From an uncultured Lachnospiraceae bacterium (lineage in GTDB: Bacteria > Bacillota > Clostridia > Lachnospirales > Lachnospiraceae), in contig CAJTTI010000030.1 in NCBI GenBank assembly GCA_910579225.1, positions 1 through 17,152 on the forward strand: DNA of 17,152 nt, in the 5' to 3' direction. Of the stretch, positions 1-7,195 are shown in pieces; the first letter of the stretch is position 1, and each line of letters begins with the position of its first letter. A model generated the notes under the pieces. That model had not been told where the DNA came from. It did not search any database and saw only the letters and a list, made by a program, of their open reading frames with translations. Made by a program: the position numbers and the translations under genes.

Positions 1-11
1 TATATAAATGG

Positions 12-1394
12 TTATTTTAGTGTTTCTTCGTATTCTTTCAGAGATTTCAGAGCCTGTCCTGACAGAGGGATCAGTGCAATCATATTGAAGATTGTCATCA
101 ACCCAATGCCTACGTCTCCCAGATCCCATACAAAGGTATAAGCGGCCAGCCCGCCGATAAAGAGCATCACAAGGGCCAGAATTTTATAGAGTGTCTGAGA
201 GAGCCAATTGTCTCCAAACAGATAAGCCACATTGGGCCTTGCATAGAACAGGATGCCAATGAAAGTGGAGAAGCTGAAGAGCCACAACACCACGGCGATG
301 AAGATTACGCCGAAGCTTCCCATATGGTAGTCCATGGCCTGCTGCAGAAGGTCCATGCCTTCTAGTCCCTGTGTCATAGATTCCGGAGTCAGGAGCATGA
401 TCATGGCGGAACAGCTGCAGATGACGATGGTGTCAATGAAAACGCCGAATGCCTGCAGAAGTCCCTCTTTGGCCGGATGACTGATATCGGCTGCCGCTGC
501 TGCACAGGGAGCGCTGCCGCTGCCTGCTTCATTGGAGAACAGTCCCCGTTTGGCTCCGTTCATGAGAACAGCGCCAAAACCGCCTGCAACAACCTGGCGG
601 AAACCGAACGCTTCGGAGAAGATGCGTGCGAAGACTGCAGGAACCTGTCCGATGTTCATAAGGATGATGATGATCGTCAACAGGAAGTAAAAGCCTGCCA
701 TGATAGGGACGATAACATCCAGAACTTTGACGGTGGCGTTCCTGCGAAGGACGATGACCGCTGCGATCAGCACCAGAACCGCTGTCGTGTAGACGGGCGG
801 AATGTGAAAGGCATTTTCAAAGGCAGAGGATACAGAATTGCCAATTACCTGGCTGATGCCGCACCAGCAGATCAGGCCGGATATGGCGAAAAGGACAGCA
901 ATAATGGACCGTCTGCCGGTGGCACTGTCTTTGATGAAAAAGTGGTGGATATAGTAAGCCGGACCACCCCGGTATCCGCCGTAGAGTGGATCTTCTTCCT
1001 TGTAGATCTGTGCAAGAGTGGCTTCCGCAAATGCTGTGGAAGAGCCCAGCAGGGCTGTAACCCACATCCAAAAGACTGCGCCTGCCCCACCGATAGAGAT
1101 GGCAGCCACAACACCTACCAGGTTGCCCATTCCAACCCGGGTGGCGGTGGAGATTATCAGGGCCTGAAGGCCAGAGATGGAATCCTTTTGTGTGGAGACT
1201 TTCTTTTCCACAGCAATTTTCAACATATCCGGAAAGCGCCGGAAGAGGAGAAAGCGGGTCCGGACAGTAAAGTAGATGCCGGACGGGATCAGAAGAAGTA
1301 CCAGAAGGGAAAGACCCAGAGAACTTCCTCTCGGAAGCGGAATCGTAATCAGGTCACCCCACAGAATCCAGTATACAAATTGAAAAACAGCCAT
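12..1394 (-). CDS. AGCS-family sodium:alanine (amino acid) symporter
   Basis: Integral membrane carrier of 460 residues, a normal length for the alanine/glycine:cation symporter (AGCS) family, which couples uptake of alanine, glycine or related amino acids to Na+ (or H+). Family signatures are visible in order: TRVGMGNLVGV near residues 85-95, the GGPAYYI block at 143-149, and SNEAGSGSAP at 287-296 in a conserved re-entrant/helix region. The rest is a succession of hydrophobic segments. The start ATG is preceded by a GGGGG ribosome site (complement of 1405-1409) and a good promoter (1436-1464). The gene is divergent from a LysR regulator, so substrate-dependent control by that regulator is likely. 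The actual substrate cannot be read from sequence. The stop codon is 12 bases from the window edge, so no terminator is visible. Confidence 0.93.
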   Translation of the reverse strand: MAVFQFVYWILWGDLITIPLPRGSSLGLSLLVLLLIPSGIYFTVRTRFLLFRRFPDMLKIAVEKKVSTQKDSISGLQALIISTATRVGMGNLVGVVAAISIGGAGAVFWMWVTALLGSSTAFAEATLAQIYKEEDPLYGGYRGGPAYYIHHFFIKDSATGRRSIIAVLFAISGLICWCGISQVIGNSVSSAFENAFHIPPVYTTAVLVLIAAVIVLRRNATVKVLDVIVPIMAGFYFLLTIIIILMNIGQVPAVFARIFSEAFGFRQVVAGGFGAVLMNGAKRGLFSNEAGSGSAPCAAAAADISHPAKEGLLQAFGVFIDTIVICSCSAMIMLLTPESMTQGLEGMDLLQQAMDYHMGSFGVIFIAVVLWLFSFSTFIGILFYARPNVAYLFGDNWLSQTLYKILALVMLFIGGLAAYTFVWDLGDVGIGLMTIFNMIALIPLSGQALKSLKEYEETLK

Positions 1395-1416
1395 AGTGAT
1401 TTTACCCCCGTATCAT

Positions 1417-1445
1417 TTGCATTTCTTATCCTTTTAGTATATAGT
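1417..1445 (+). promoter_or_regulatory. Promoter of the lysR-type regulator gene
   Basis: TTGCAT (1417-1422), 17-bp spacer, TATAGT (1440-1445), giving a start near 1452, about 44 bases before the chosen lysR ATG. The same two hexamers and spacer occur in the tRNA-Glu promoter at 14725-14753. The element interleaves with the opposite-strand symporter promoter. Confidence 0.6.
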
Positions 1446-1464
1446 AGAAAGAGATATCTGTAAA
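1436..1464 (-). promoter_or_regulatory. Promoter of the AGCS symporter gene
   Basis: Read on the minus strand: TTTACA (complement of 1459-1464), a 17-bp spacer, then TATACT (complement of 1436-1441). This is close to the vegetative sigma-A consensus, with predicted transcription start near 1429. The -10 overlaps the -10 of the opposing lysR promoter, so the two cannot be occupied by polymerase at the same time. Confidence 0.7.
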
Positions 1465-1471
1465 ATTGATA
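1455..1471. promoter_or_regulatory. Candidate LysR-type operator (T-N11-A dyad)
   Basis: TATC-TGTAAAATT-GATA is a perfect 4+4 interrupted dyad that contains the T-N11-A spacing typical of LysR-family binding sites. It covers the -35 hexamer of the symporter promoter and begins just after the predicted lysR transcription start. It could therefore serve both autorepression and control of the transporter. The assignment to the adjacent regulator is inference from position. Confidence 0.5.
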
Positions 1472-1495
1472 ATGACGATATACAGGATTGAAAAA

Positions 1496-2401
1496 ATGGA
1501 TGTTAAAAATCTGATTACATTTATTCATGTGGCGGAGAAGAACAGTTTTACCAAAGCGGCCAGGATTTTGGGTTATTCCCAGTCCACGGTATCTTTTCAA
1601 ATCAAACAGCTGGAGACGGAACTGAATGCACAATTATTTGAAAGGATCAACCATACAATTGCATTGACAGAACGGGGCAGGGACGTGCTCAGATATGCAC
1701 ACCAGATCAGTAAGCTGACGCAGGAGCTGGAGCGGGGAATGCAGGAAGAAAAAGAAGTGTCTGGACATTTCCGGCTGGCCGTGCCGGATTCCCTGTGTGA
1801 TTCTCTTCTGACAGAAGGATTTGCGGATTTCAGGACCCGATATCCGGGAATTACTTTGAAAATTATTGCCACCGGGACCGAGGAGATGTTTCGGTTGATT
1901 GATCATAATGAAGCAGATGCAATTCTGACGCTGGACAACCATGTCTATGATACCGAGTATATCATTGTCCGGGAAGAGCAAGTTGGCATGCATTTTGTGG
2001 CTGAGCCCGGTCATCCTCTTTGCGGCAGAGAGAAGGTGACAGTGCGCGAACTGGTGCAGGAGGCTTTTGTATTGACAGAAAAAGGTATGAGTTATCGCCG
2101 GCTGATGGATGAGCGGCTGGCGGCCATGTCTCTGGAGATCCAGCCGGTCCTGGAGGTGGGAAGCACCAGGCTGCTCTGTTCTCTGGTGGAACAGGGAGTA
2201 GGGATCTCATATCTGCCTGACTATGTGACAGCAAGAGGTGTTGATCAGGGGAGACTGGCCTATATTGATGTGGAAGATTTTACAATCGAGATCTGGAAAC
2301 AGCTGTTATATCATAAGGATAAATGGGTGTCGCCGCAGATGGAATCGGTGATCACATACTGCATACAAAGGGAGTTCGGGGAAGATGGAGGAAGGAAATG
2401 A
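1496..2401 (+). CDS. LysR-family transcriptional regulator
   Basis: Protein of 301 residues with the standard LysR plan: an N-terminal winged helix-turn-helix (residues about 1-60; SFTKAARILGYSQSTVSFQI is the recognition region) followed by a periplasmic-binding-like effector domain from about residue 90. An upstream in-frame TTG at 1466 is possible, but the ATG at 1496 gives the canonical MDVKNLITFIHVAE beginning and has AGGA at 1484-1487 with 8-base spacing. TTG 1466 would also place the coding region inside the operator dyad. The gene is divergent from the AGCS symporter and probably regulates it. Its last four bases (ATGA) overlap the start of the next gene, so the regulator and the methyltransferase are probably translationally coupled. 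The effector is unknown. Confidence 0.92.
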   Translation: MDVKNLITFIHVAEKNSFTKAARILGYSQSTVSFQIKQLETELNAQLFERINHTIALTERGRDVLRYAHQISKLTQELERGMQEEKEVSGHFRLAVPDSLCDSLLTEGFADFRTRYPGITLKIIATGTEEMFRLIDHNEADAILTLDNHVYDTEYIIVREEQVGMHFVAEPGHPLCGREKVTVRELVQEAFVLTEKGMSYRRLMDERLAAMSLEIQPVLEVGSTRLLCSLVEQGVGISYLPDYVTARGVDQGRLAYIDVEDFTIEIWKQLLYHKDKWVSPQMESVITYCIQREFGEDGGRK

Positions 2402-3468
2402 AAATGGATCATCAGGAGCCGGTGCATAAACGGCGTGTCCGCTATAAGGGGACACATCCTAAAAATTACAAAGAGAAATATAAGGAACTACAGCCGGATA
2501 AGTATGCAGATACGATTGCAAAAGTGATCCGTAAGGGCAGCACTCCGGCCGGGATGCACATACCCATCTGTGTACAGGAAATTCTGGACTTTCTGCAGAT
2601 TCGGCCGGGACAGACCGGGCTGGATGCCACACTGGGCTATGGAGGCCATACACAGCGGATGCTCCAGTGTCTGGAAGGAAAAGGGCACCTCCATGCGCTG
2701 GATGTTGATCCGGAGGAGTCGGCGAAGACAGAGAAGCGGCTCAGGAGCCTGGGCTACGGCGAAGATATTCTGACTGTACATCTTCTGAATTTTGCCCGTA
2801 TAGATCAGGTGGCAAAAGAGGCCGGCAGTTTTGATTTTGTACTGGCGGATCTGGGAGTGTCTTCCATGCAGATCGATAATCCGGACCGGGGGTTTTCCTA
2901 TAAGATCGAAGGCCCGCTGGATCTGAGGATGAATCAGCAGAAGGGAATCAGTGCGGCAGAGCGGCTGGAGGAGATCAGCCGGGAAGAACTTGCCGGAATG
3001 CTGGTGGAAAATGCAGATGAACCTTATGCGGAAGAGATTGCGCGCGAGATTATCAACAGGCAGAAACGCGGCGGGAAGATTTGTACGACGACGCGGCTTC
3101 GGGAAGCTGTTGAAACAGCGCTTTCTTTCCTGCCTGTAGCAGAGCAAAAAGAAACGGTTAAGAAATCCTGTCAGCGGACGTTTCAGGCTCTTCGTATTGA
3201 TGTAAATAATGAATATGAAGTGTTGTATGAATTTTTGGAAAAACTTCCGGATGTATTACGTCCGGGAGGGCGTGCAGCAATTTTAACATTCCATTCCGGT
3301 GAAGACCGGTTGGTGAAGAGATCGCTGAAACAGTTTTTGAAAGAAGGGCGGTACTGTGAGATTGCACCAGATGCAGTCCGTCCGTCAGCGGAGGAACGCG
3401 CGGGGAACAGCCGGGCGCGGTCCGCAAAACTTCGGTGGGCGGTCCGGTCAGGAAAGCCGTCTGCCTGA
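2398..3468 (+). CDS. RsmH/MraW-like 16S rRNA (cytosine-N4)-methyltransferase
   Basis: SAM-dependent methyltransferase of 356 residues related to RsmH, which N4-methylates C1402 of 16S rRNA in the ribosomal P site. Visible family blocks: HIPICVQEIL (54-63), SAM motif I DATLGYGGHT (76-85), acidic DVD (102-104), DLGVSSMQIDNPDRGF (151-166), RTFQALRI (260-267), TFHSGEDRLVK (297-307) and the C-terminal NSRARSAKLR (337-346). The start ATG at 2398 has GGAGG at 2387-2391 and overlaps the lysR stop as ATGA. RsmH is usually about 310 residues and starts a few residues before the H-x-P block. Here there is an extra basic N-terminus of roughly 45 residues. It does not sit in a division/cell-wall cluster (no mraZ, ftsL or pbp nearby), so it may be a second RsmH paralogue or a relative with another target. 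Confidence 0.87.
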   Translation: MKMDHQEPVHKRRVRYKGTHPKNYKEKYKELQPDKYADTIAKVIRKGSTPAGMHIPICVQEILDFLQIRPGQTGLDATLGYGGHTQRMLQCLEGKGHLHALDVDPEESAKTEKRLRSLGYGEDILTVHLLNFARIDQVAKEAGSFDFVLADLGVSSMQIDNPDRGFSYKIEGPLDLRMNQQKGISAAERLEEISREELAGMLVENADEPYAEEIAREIINRQKRGGKICTTTRLREAVETALSFLPVAEQKETVKKSCQRTFQALRIDVNNEYEVLYEFLEKLPDVLRPGGRAAILTFHSGEDRLVKRSLKQFLKEGRYCEIAPDAVRPSAEERAGNSRARSAKLRWAVRSGKPSA

Positions 3469-3558
3469 AAATGGCGTATGATATGGGGGCGCCGTTCACA
3501 GGATGGATGGGTAAACCATAACAGAGAATGACGGAAAATAAAATGGAGACAATGGAAA

Positions 3559-4218
3559 TTGAATAAGAAATGGCTCAAAAATTTTGTATCGGCGGCAGTT
3601 TCGGCACTGATTTTGTATGTGCTTGTGAGTGGGTGGCAGATCTGTGCTTATGGGGAGAAAGATGAGCGAAGGGAAGCAGATGTGGCGATTGTGCTGGGGG
3701 CCGGGGTGACAGGAGACAAACCATCTCCTGTATTTCAGGAACGGATCAATCACGGAATCTGGCTGTATGAGAATGGATATGTGAAGACCCTGATCATGAC
3801 CGGTGGATATGGGGAAGGAGCGACGTGTTCGGAAGCCCGGGCGGCGCTTGGGTATGCGGTTGGCAGAGGGATTCCGAGGGAGGCGATCCTGATAGATGAA
3901 AAGTCCAGGATTACGCAGGAAAATCTGTATTATGCCAAACAGCTGATGGAGGAATACGGAATGAAAGATGCGTTGATTGTCAGCGATCCTCTTCACATGA
4001 AGCGGGCCATGGAAATGGCAGAAGATTATGGGATAGAAGCTTATACGTCTCCTACGCCTACGACCCGGTTTGTCAGTATGAGAACAAAACTGCCATTTTT
4101 GGCCAGGGAGTTGTTTTTCTATACGGGATATCGGTTGTATCGGTTTTTTGTTGCCGGAAGTCTTCTGGATGGCGTATTTATGGAAGGAAGAGACGAATGG
4201 GCGGAATATCCAGGATAA
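3559..4218 (+). CDS. YdcF/SanA-like DUF218 membrane-anchored protein
   Basis: Protein of 219 residues with one N-terminal membrane segment (about residues 8-28) and a DUF218 (ElyC/SanA/YdcF) domain outside the membrane. Recognisable motifs are AIVLGAG (43-49), MTGGYGEG (80-87), SRITQENLYYAKQL (116-129) and VSDPLHMKRA (141-150). The fold is Rossmann-like. Relatives in enterobacteria are linked to envelope integrity, but the biochemical reaction is unsettled. The only start that includes the whole N-terminus is TTG at 3559, with GGAG at 3545-3548; an in-frame stop lies just upstream. It sits between the methyltransferase (90-base gap) and the amidase (28-base gap), so it is probably part of one transcript. 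Confidence 0.85.
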   Translation: MNKKWLKNFVSAAVSALILYVLVSGWQICAYGEKDERREADVAIVLGAGVTGDKPSPVFQERINHGIWLYENGYVKTLIMTGGYGEGATCSEARAALGYAVGRGIPREAILIDEKSRITQENLYYAKQLMEEYGMKDALIVSDPLHMKRAMEMAEDYGIEAYTSPTPTTRFVSMRTKLPFLARELFFYTGYRLYRFFVAGSLLDGVFMEGRDEWAEYPG

Positions 4219-4246
4219 AAAGAACTAAGAGAGGAATAAAGAGCGT

Positions 4247-5446
4247 ATGAGAAAATATGGAATGATACTGGCAGCTGTATTGCTCGCGCTGACAGTCTCT
4301 GCTTGCAGTGGCAATCTGGATTCTGAGGACGGCCTAGGAACGCTGAACGACTCCGGCAATATGACAGAGTCGACCCTGAATGAAGAGCAGAAGGATTTGA
4401 GCAATGCAGCAGAGTCGGCGCTGAATGAGGAGCAGGAGGATTCGGGTGATGCGGTAGAGTCGGCGCTGAATGAGGAGCAGGAGGATTCGGGTGATGCGGC
4501 AGAGTCGGCGCTGAATAAGGAGCAGGAGGATTCGGGCGATACGGTAGAAGTGGCTCCTGCTGGGGAGGAGCCATCATTAGAACTGATACCGGAAGGGACG
4601 GAGACAGAGACGGTCTATGCAGTTTCCAGGGTCAATATCCGAATAGCCCCGACAGTGGAGGCAGAGATCTATGGGACACTTGGAGTGCGCCAGACTGTAG
4701 AACGGGTTGCGGATGACGGAGAATGGAGTACGGTGTCTGTTGACGGCCGTGCATATTATGTGGCGAGCAGATATCTCGAAGTAAAGCCGGTTAGTATGGC
4801 AGGAGACGGGAACGGATATCTGGTGGTTATTGATGCAGGTCATCAGCAGAAAGGGAATTCGGAGAAAGAACCAGTAGGTCCGGGGGCTTCTGAGACAAAG
4901 GCGAAGGTGGCAGGCGGTACGTCCGGAAGGGCATCCGGATTAAAAGAATATGAGCTGACACTGCAGGTGGCGCAGAAGCTGGAGACGCTTCTTACAGAGC
5001 GTGGGTATGAAGTATTGATGGTCCGCACAACCAATGATGTAAACATCAGTAATGCAGAGCGGGCAGCAGTAGCCAACGCTGCCGGAGCAGATGCATTCAT
5101 TCGGATCCATGCAAACGGTTCCGAGAACAGCAGCACGAATGGTGCCATGACCATATGTCAGACATCGGCTAACCCTTATAATGGCAGTCTGTACAGCCAG
5201 AGTCGTTCATTGTCGGATTGTGTATTGGACGCATTTGTGGAAAAGACCGGGGCAAAGAAGCAATCTGTGTGGGAAACGGATTCTATGAGCGGTATTAACT
5301 GGGCATCAGTGCCCACAACGATTATAGAGATGGGATATATGACCAATGAAACAGAAGATCTAAAAATGGCCTCGGAAGACTATCAGTATCTGATGGCAGA
5401 GGGAATAGCGGATGGAATCGGAAGATATCTGGGAGTAGAAAAATAA
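4247..5446 (+). CDS. Lipoprotein N-acetylmuramoyl-L-alanine amidase with SH3 domain
   Basis: Peptidoglycan hydrolase of 399 residues that should cut the bond between N-acetylmuramic acid and L-alanine. It begins with a lipoprotein signal (MRKYGMILAAVLLALTVSAC; lipobox VSAC, lipidated Cys20). Residues 41-100 form an acidic linker made of four 15-residue repeats. A bacterial SH3 domain spans about 122-180 (VNIRIAP is its usual opening). The Amidase_3 domain spans about 190-396 with Zn ligands His199 (DAGH), Glu234 and His288 (RIHAN) and catalytic Glu361 (IIEMGYMTN), so it looks active. GAGGA at 4231-4235 serves the ATG. It ends an apparent operon and its stop codon lies in a terminator stem. 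Anchoring puts it on the outer face of the membrane. Confidence 0.92.
   Translation: MRKYGMILAAVLLALTVSACSGNLDSEDGLGTLNDSGNMTESTLNEEQKDLSNAAESALNEEQEDSGDAVESALNEEQEDSGDAAESALNKEQEDSGDTVEVAPAGEEPSLELIPEGTETETVYAVSRVNIRIAPTVEAEIYGTLGVRQTVERVADDGEWSTVSVDGRAYYVASRYLEVKPVSMAGDGNGYLVVIDAGHQQKGNSEKEPVGPGASETKAKVAGGTSGRASGLKEYELTLQVAQKLETLLTERGYEVLMVRTTNDVNISNAERAAVANAAGADAFIRIHANGSENSSTNGAMTICQTSANPYNGSLYSQSRSLSDCVLDAFVEKTGAKKQSVWETDSMSGINWASVPTTIIEMGYMTNETEDLKMASEDYQYLMAEGIADGIGRYLGVEK
4367..4546 (+). repeat. Four in-frame tandem 45-bp repeats in the amidase linker
   Basis: Exactly four head-to-tail units of 45 bp encode the 15-residue unit ESALNEEQEDSGDAV. The first copy (ESTLNEEQKDLSNAA) is diverged; the last three are nearly identical in DNA. 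The repeat forms a highly acidic spacer between the lipidated N-terminus and the SH3 domain. Copy number is likely to vary between strains by slippage without breaking the frame. Confidence 0.9.
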
Positions 5447-5474
5447 AAAGGAGATGTATCTGCATCTCCTTTTT
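5445..5474. terminator. Bidirectional intrinsic terminator
   Basis: Perfect 12-bp stem AAAAAGGAGATG / CATCTCCTTTTT with a 6-base loop. It overlaps the amidase stop codon. The plus strand continues TTTTTATTTT. The minus strand also runs into T-rich sequence (complement of the A-rich bases before the stem). It should end the amidase transcript and probably also catches readthrough from the opposing cold-shock gene. Confidence 0.88.
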
Positions 5475-5630
5475 ATTTTCCTGCTGTCATTCCTGTTCTG
5501 TCATTTTCGTATAATTCTCAAATCAAAATATTTCCTTATAAAACTGCTGGTGTTCCATAAGGTTATAAGAAGATGTAAATACTTATAGCTATATTTAAAT
5601 ATTAAGAATCCGTAAATGTTCACGTAAGGA

Positions 5631-5831
5631 TTAAAGTTTGGTTACATTGGTAGCCTGCGGTCCCTTTGCACCGTTAACGACCTCAAATTCAACAGCCTGG
5701 CCTTCTTCAAGGGATTTGAATCCATCCATGTTCAGCCCTGAATAATGAACGAATACGTCGTTTCCCTCTTCGTCAGAGATGAAACCGTATCCTTTCTGGT
5801 TGTTGAACCATTTTACTGTACCTTTGTTCAT
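5631..5831 (-). CDS. Cold-shock protein (CspA/CspB family RNA chaperone)
   Basis: Complete 66-residue single cold-shock domain protein. It contains RNP1-like KGYGFIS (residues 13-19) preceded by KWFN, and RNP2-like DVFVHYS (25-31), the two nucleic-acid-binding motifs. Members bind single-stranded RNA or DNA and prevent secondary structure, at low temperature or constitutively. The start ATG has a perfect AAGGAGGT (complement of 5838-5845) at 6-base spacing, predicting high expression. The gene stands alone, divergent from the M23 peptidase and convergent with the amidase. The 156 bases between its 3' end and the amidase terminator are AT-rich and show no gene. Confidence 0.96.
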   Translation of the reverse strand: MNKGTVKWFNNQKGYGFISDEEGNDVFVHYSGLNMDGFKSLEEGQAVEFEVVNGAKGPQATNVTKL

Positions 5832-5878
5832 GCTGGTACCTCCTTAATATATATGCATGCATCTAATCGCATAGTATA

Positions 5879-5907
5879 AGACTATCATAGAATGAGAAGC
5901 GTGTCAA
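5879..5907 (-). promoter_or_regulatory. Probable promoter of the cold-shock gene
   Basis: On the minus strand there is a perfect -35 TTGACA (complement of 5902-5907), then 17 bp to TAGTCT (complement of 5879-5884), with TG one base before it. A better -10, TATACT (complement of 5873-5878), is 23 bp away from the -35, which is too far for a normal promoter. Which -10 is used cannot be decided by eye. Confidence 0.45.
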
Positions 5908-5944
5908 ATAAAATCGACTGACAAAGCAGGAGAAAAATCGACGG

Positions 5945-5973
5945 TCATGAAATAACAGAGGAAATCATACACT
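5945..5973 (+). promoter_or_regulatory. Candidate sigma-E (mother-cell sporulation) promoter before the M23 gene
   Basis: CATACACT (5966-5973) matches the Bacillus sigma-E -10 consensus CATACAnT at every fixed position. A partial -35, TCATGAA (5945-5951), lies 14 bp upstream, inside the normal sigma-E spacing. The predicted start near 5980 leaves a short leader holding the AGGGA ribosome site. No sigma-A promoter is convincing here. Confidence 0.4.
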
Positions 5974-6005
5974 GAATAATAACAGGCAGAGGACAGGGAT
6001 ACCAT

Positions 6006-7139
6006 TTGAAACGCATATTGTTTGTTAATGTTCTGATTTTACTGATGTTTGCGGGCATTTCTTACTGGTCGGAAGAAAAACACCAGATAGAAGCAGCTAT
6101 GGCAGAACGGGGGGACGCCGGTACGATAACTGCCGGGAGGCCGGAAACGACAGAAAATGAGTCTAAAGAGACAGAAGAAAGCACGGCAGATGATTATATC
6201 CGCTGGGTGGATTTCAGTGTATCCAAATTCGCCATGGCAGAGGCATATGAATATGACAGGGATACCTATGGGACAGATGTACATATCAGTTGGATTGACC
6301 TGCTGGCCTATGTGGCTTCGTACACTGGAGGAGTGTTTGACAATGATCAGACGGTCTGCAAATACATGGAACAGATGAAAGATAAGATTGGTCAGGGAGA
6401 AAAATTTACAAAGGTGGTGAAGGATCTGGAGTATTTTCCGTATTATCAGGAGGCATACAGGGCCGTATTGGGCGGGATGGTTGGTGAATACGAGATTGAA
6501 GTTCCAGCAGAAGATGACAGTGAACGAAAAGTCTGGGAAAAACGATATGGTTTGAAGGCATTTTGTCCGATTGCAAAAGGCTTTCCGTATACGGATTATG
6601 ATGATTTCGGCGCGTCCAGAAGTTATGGCTACAAGAGAAATCATCTGGGGCATGATATGCTGGGGCAGATCGGAACCCCTGTGATTGCAGTGGAATCTGG
6701 TTATGTGGAAGCTCTTGGGTGGAATCAGTATGGAGGGTGGAGGATTGGAATCAGAAGTTTTGACAAAAAAAGATACTATTATTATGCGCACCTGCGCCAG
6801 GGGTTTCCTTATCAGCCGGAATTGAAAGAAGGTTCCGTGGTTCTTGCAGGAGATGTCATTGGCTATATGGGGCATACCGGCTACAGTACTACAGAAGATG
6901 TAAATAATATTGATCAGACCCATCTGCATTTTGGCATGCAGTTGATATTTGATGAGTCGCAGAAAGACGGAAATAACGAAATATGGATTGACTGCTATCA
7001 GATTGTGAATTTTCTCTATCGGAATCAGTCGGAGGCGGCAAGGAATAATGAGACGAAAGAGTGGAGACGGATCTATGAAATGAAGGATCCGGATGCAGAA
7101 GCCTATGAACGGACGGCAGACTATTCCATGTATCCGTGA
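6006..7139 (+). CDS. Membrane-anchored M23 (LytM) family metalloendopeptidase
   Basis: Protein of 377 residues. It has an N-terminal signal-anchor (MKRILFVNVLILLMFAGISY), an acidic Glu/Thr-rich stretch to about residue 60, an unrecognised domain of about 120 residues (60-180), and a C-terminal LytM domain of peptidoglycan endopeptidases. The Zn-site motifs are intact: HLGHD (H213 and D217 as HxxxD), AH at 261-262 and HLH at 306-308, so the enzyme is probably active, unlike degenerate LytM adaptors. The start is TTG at 6006 with AGGGA at 5995-5999 (6-base spacing); no in-frame ATG serves better. The gene stands alone. A sigma-E-like promoter suggests a role in the mother cell during sporulation, which is inference. 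Confidence 0.88.
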   Translation: MKRILFVNVLILLMFAGISYWSEEKHQIEAAMAERGDAGTITAGRPETTENESKETEESTADDYIRWVDFSVSKFAMAEAYEYDRDTYGTDVHISWIDLLAYVASYTGGVFDNDQTVCKYMEQMKDKIGQGEKFTKVVKDLEYFPYYQEAYRAVLGGMVGEYEIEVPAEDDSERKVWEKRYGLKAFCPIAKGFPYTDYDDFGASRSYGYKRNHLGHDMLGQIGTPVIAVESGYVEALGWNQYGGWRIGIRSFDKKRYYYYAHLRQGFPYQPELKEGSVVLAGDVIGYMGHTGYSTTEDVNNIDQTHLHFGMQLIFDESQKDGNNEIWIDCYQIVNFLYRNQSEAARNNETKEWRRIYEMKDPDAEAYERTADYSMYP

Positions 7140-7140
7140 T

Positions 7141-7169
7141 TTTACTTTTTCAGAAAAAGATGGTATATT
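7141..7169 (+). promoter_or_regulatory. Promoter of the amidohydrolase gene (extended -10)
   Basis: TTTACT (7141-7146), 17-bp spacer, TATATT (7164-7169) with TG at 7161-7162 forming an extended -10. It starts immediately after the M23 stop codon, giving the amidohydrolase its own transcript with a leader of about 20 bases. Confidence 0.7.
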
Positions 7170-7195
7170 GTCTGTAGAAAACGAGGTGATAAGAC

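Noticed and set aside
872..1114. Second small minus-strand frame inside the symporter
   Set aside because: It is simply another reading frame of the same strand with no ribosome site or recognisable content.
477..1463. Long plus-strand open frame opposite the symporter
   Set aside because: Antisense shadow: Asp/Cys/Arg-rich, no ribosome site, no family features, and fully inside a clear AGCS gene.
4119..4577. Minus-strand Pro/His repeat protein
   Set aside because: The apparent repeat is the reverse complement of the in-frame amidase linker repeats.
5607..5632. Inverted repeat AATCC...GGATT at the cold-shock gene stop
   Set aside because: Only five-base arms with poorly matched centre; too weak to call as the terminator.
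6039..6929. Minus-strand open frame opposite the M23 gene
   Set aside because: Its composition is that of an antisense frame, and the M23 frame carries intact zinc motifs and a ribosome site.
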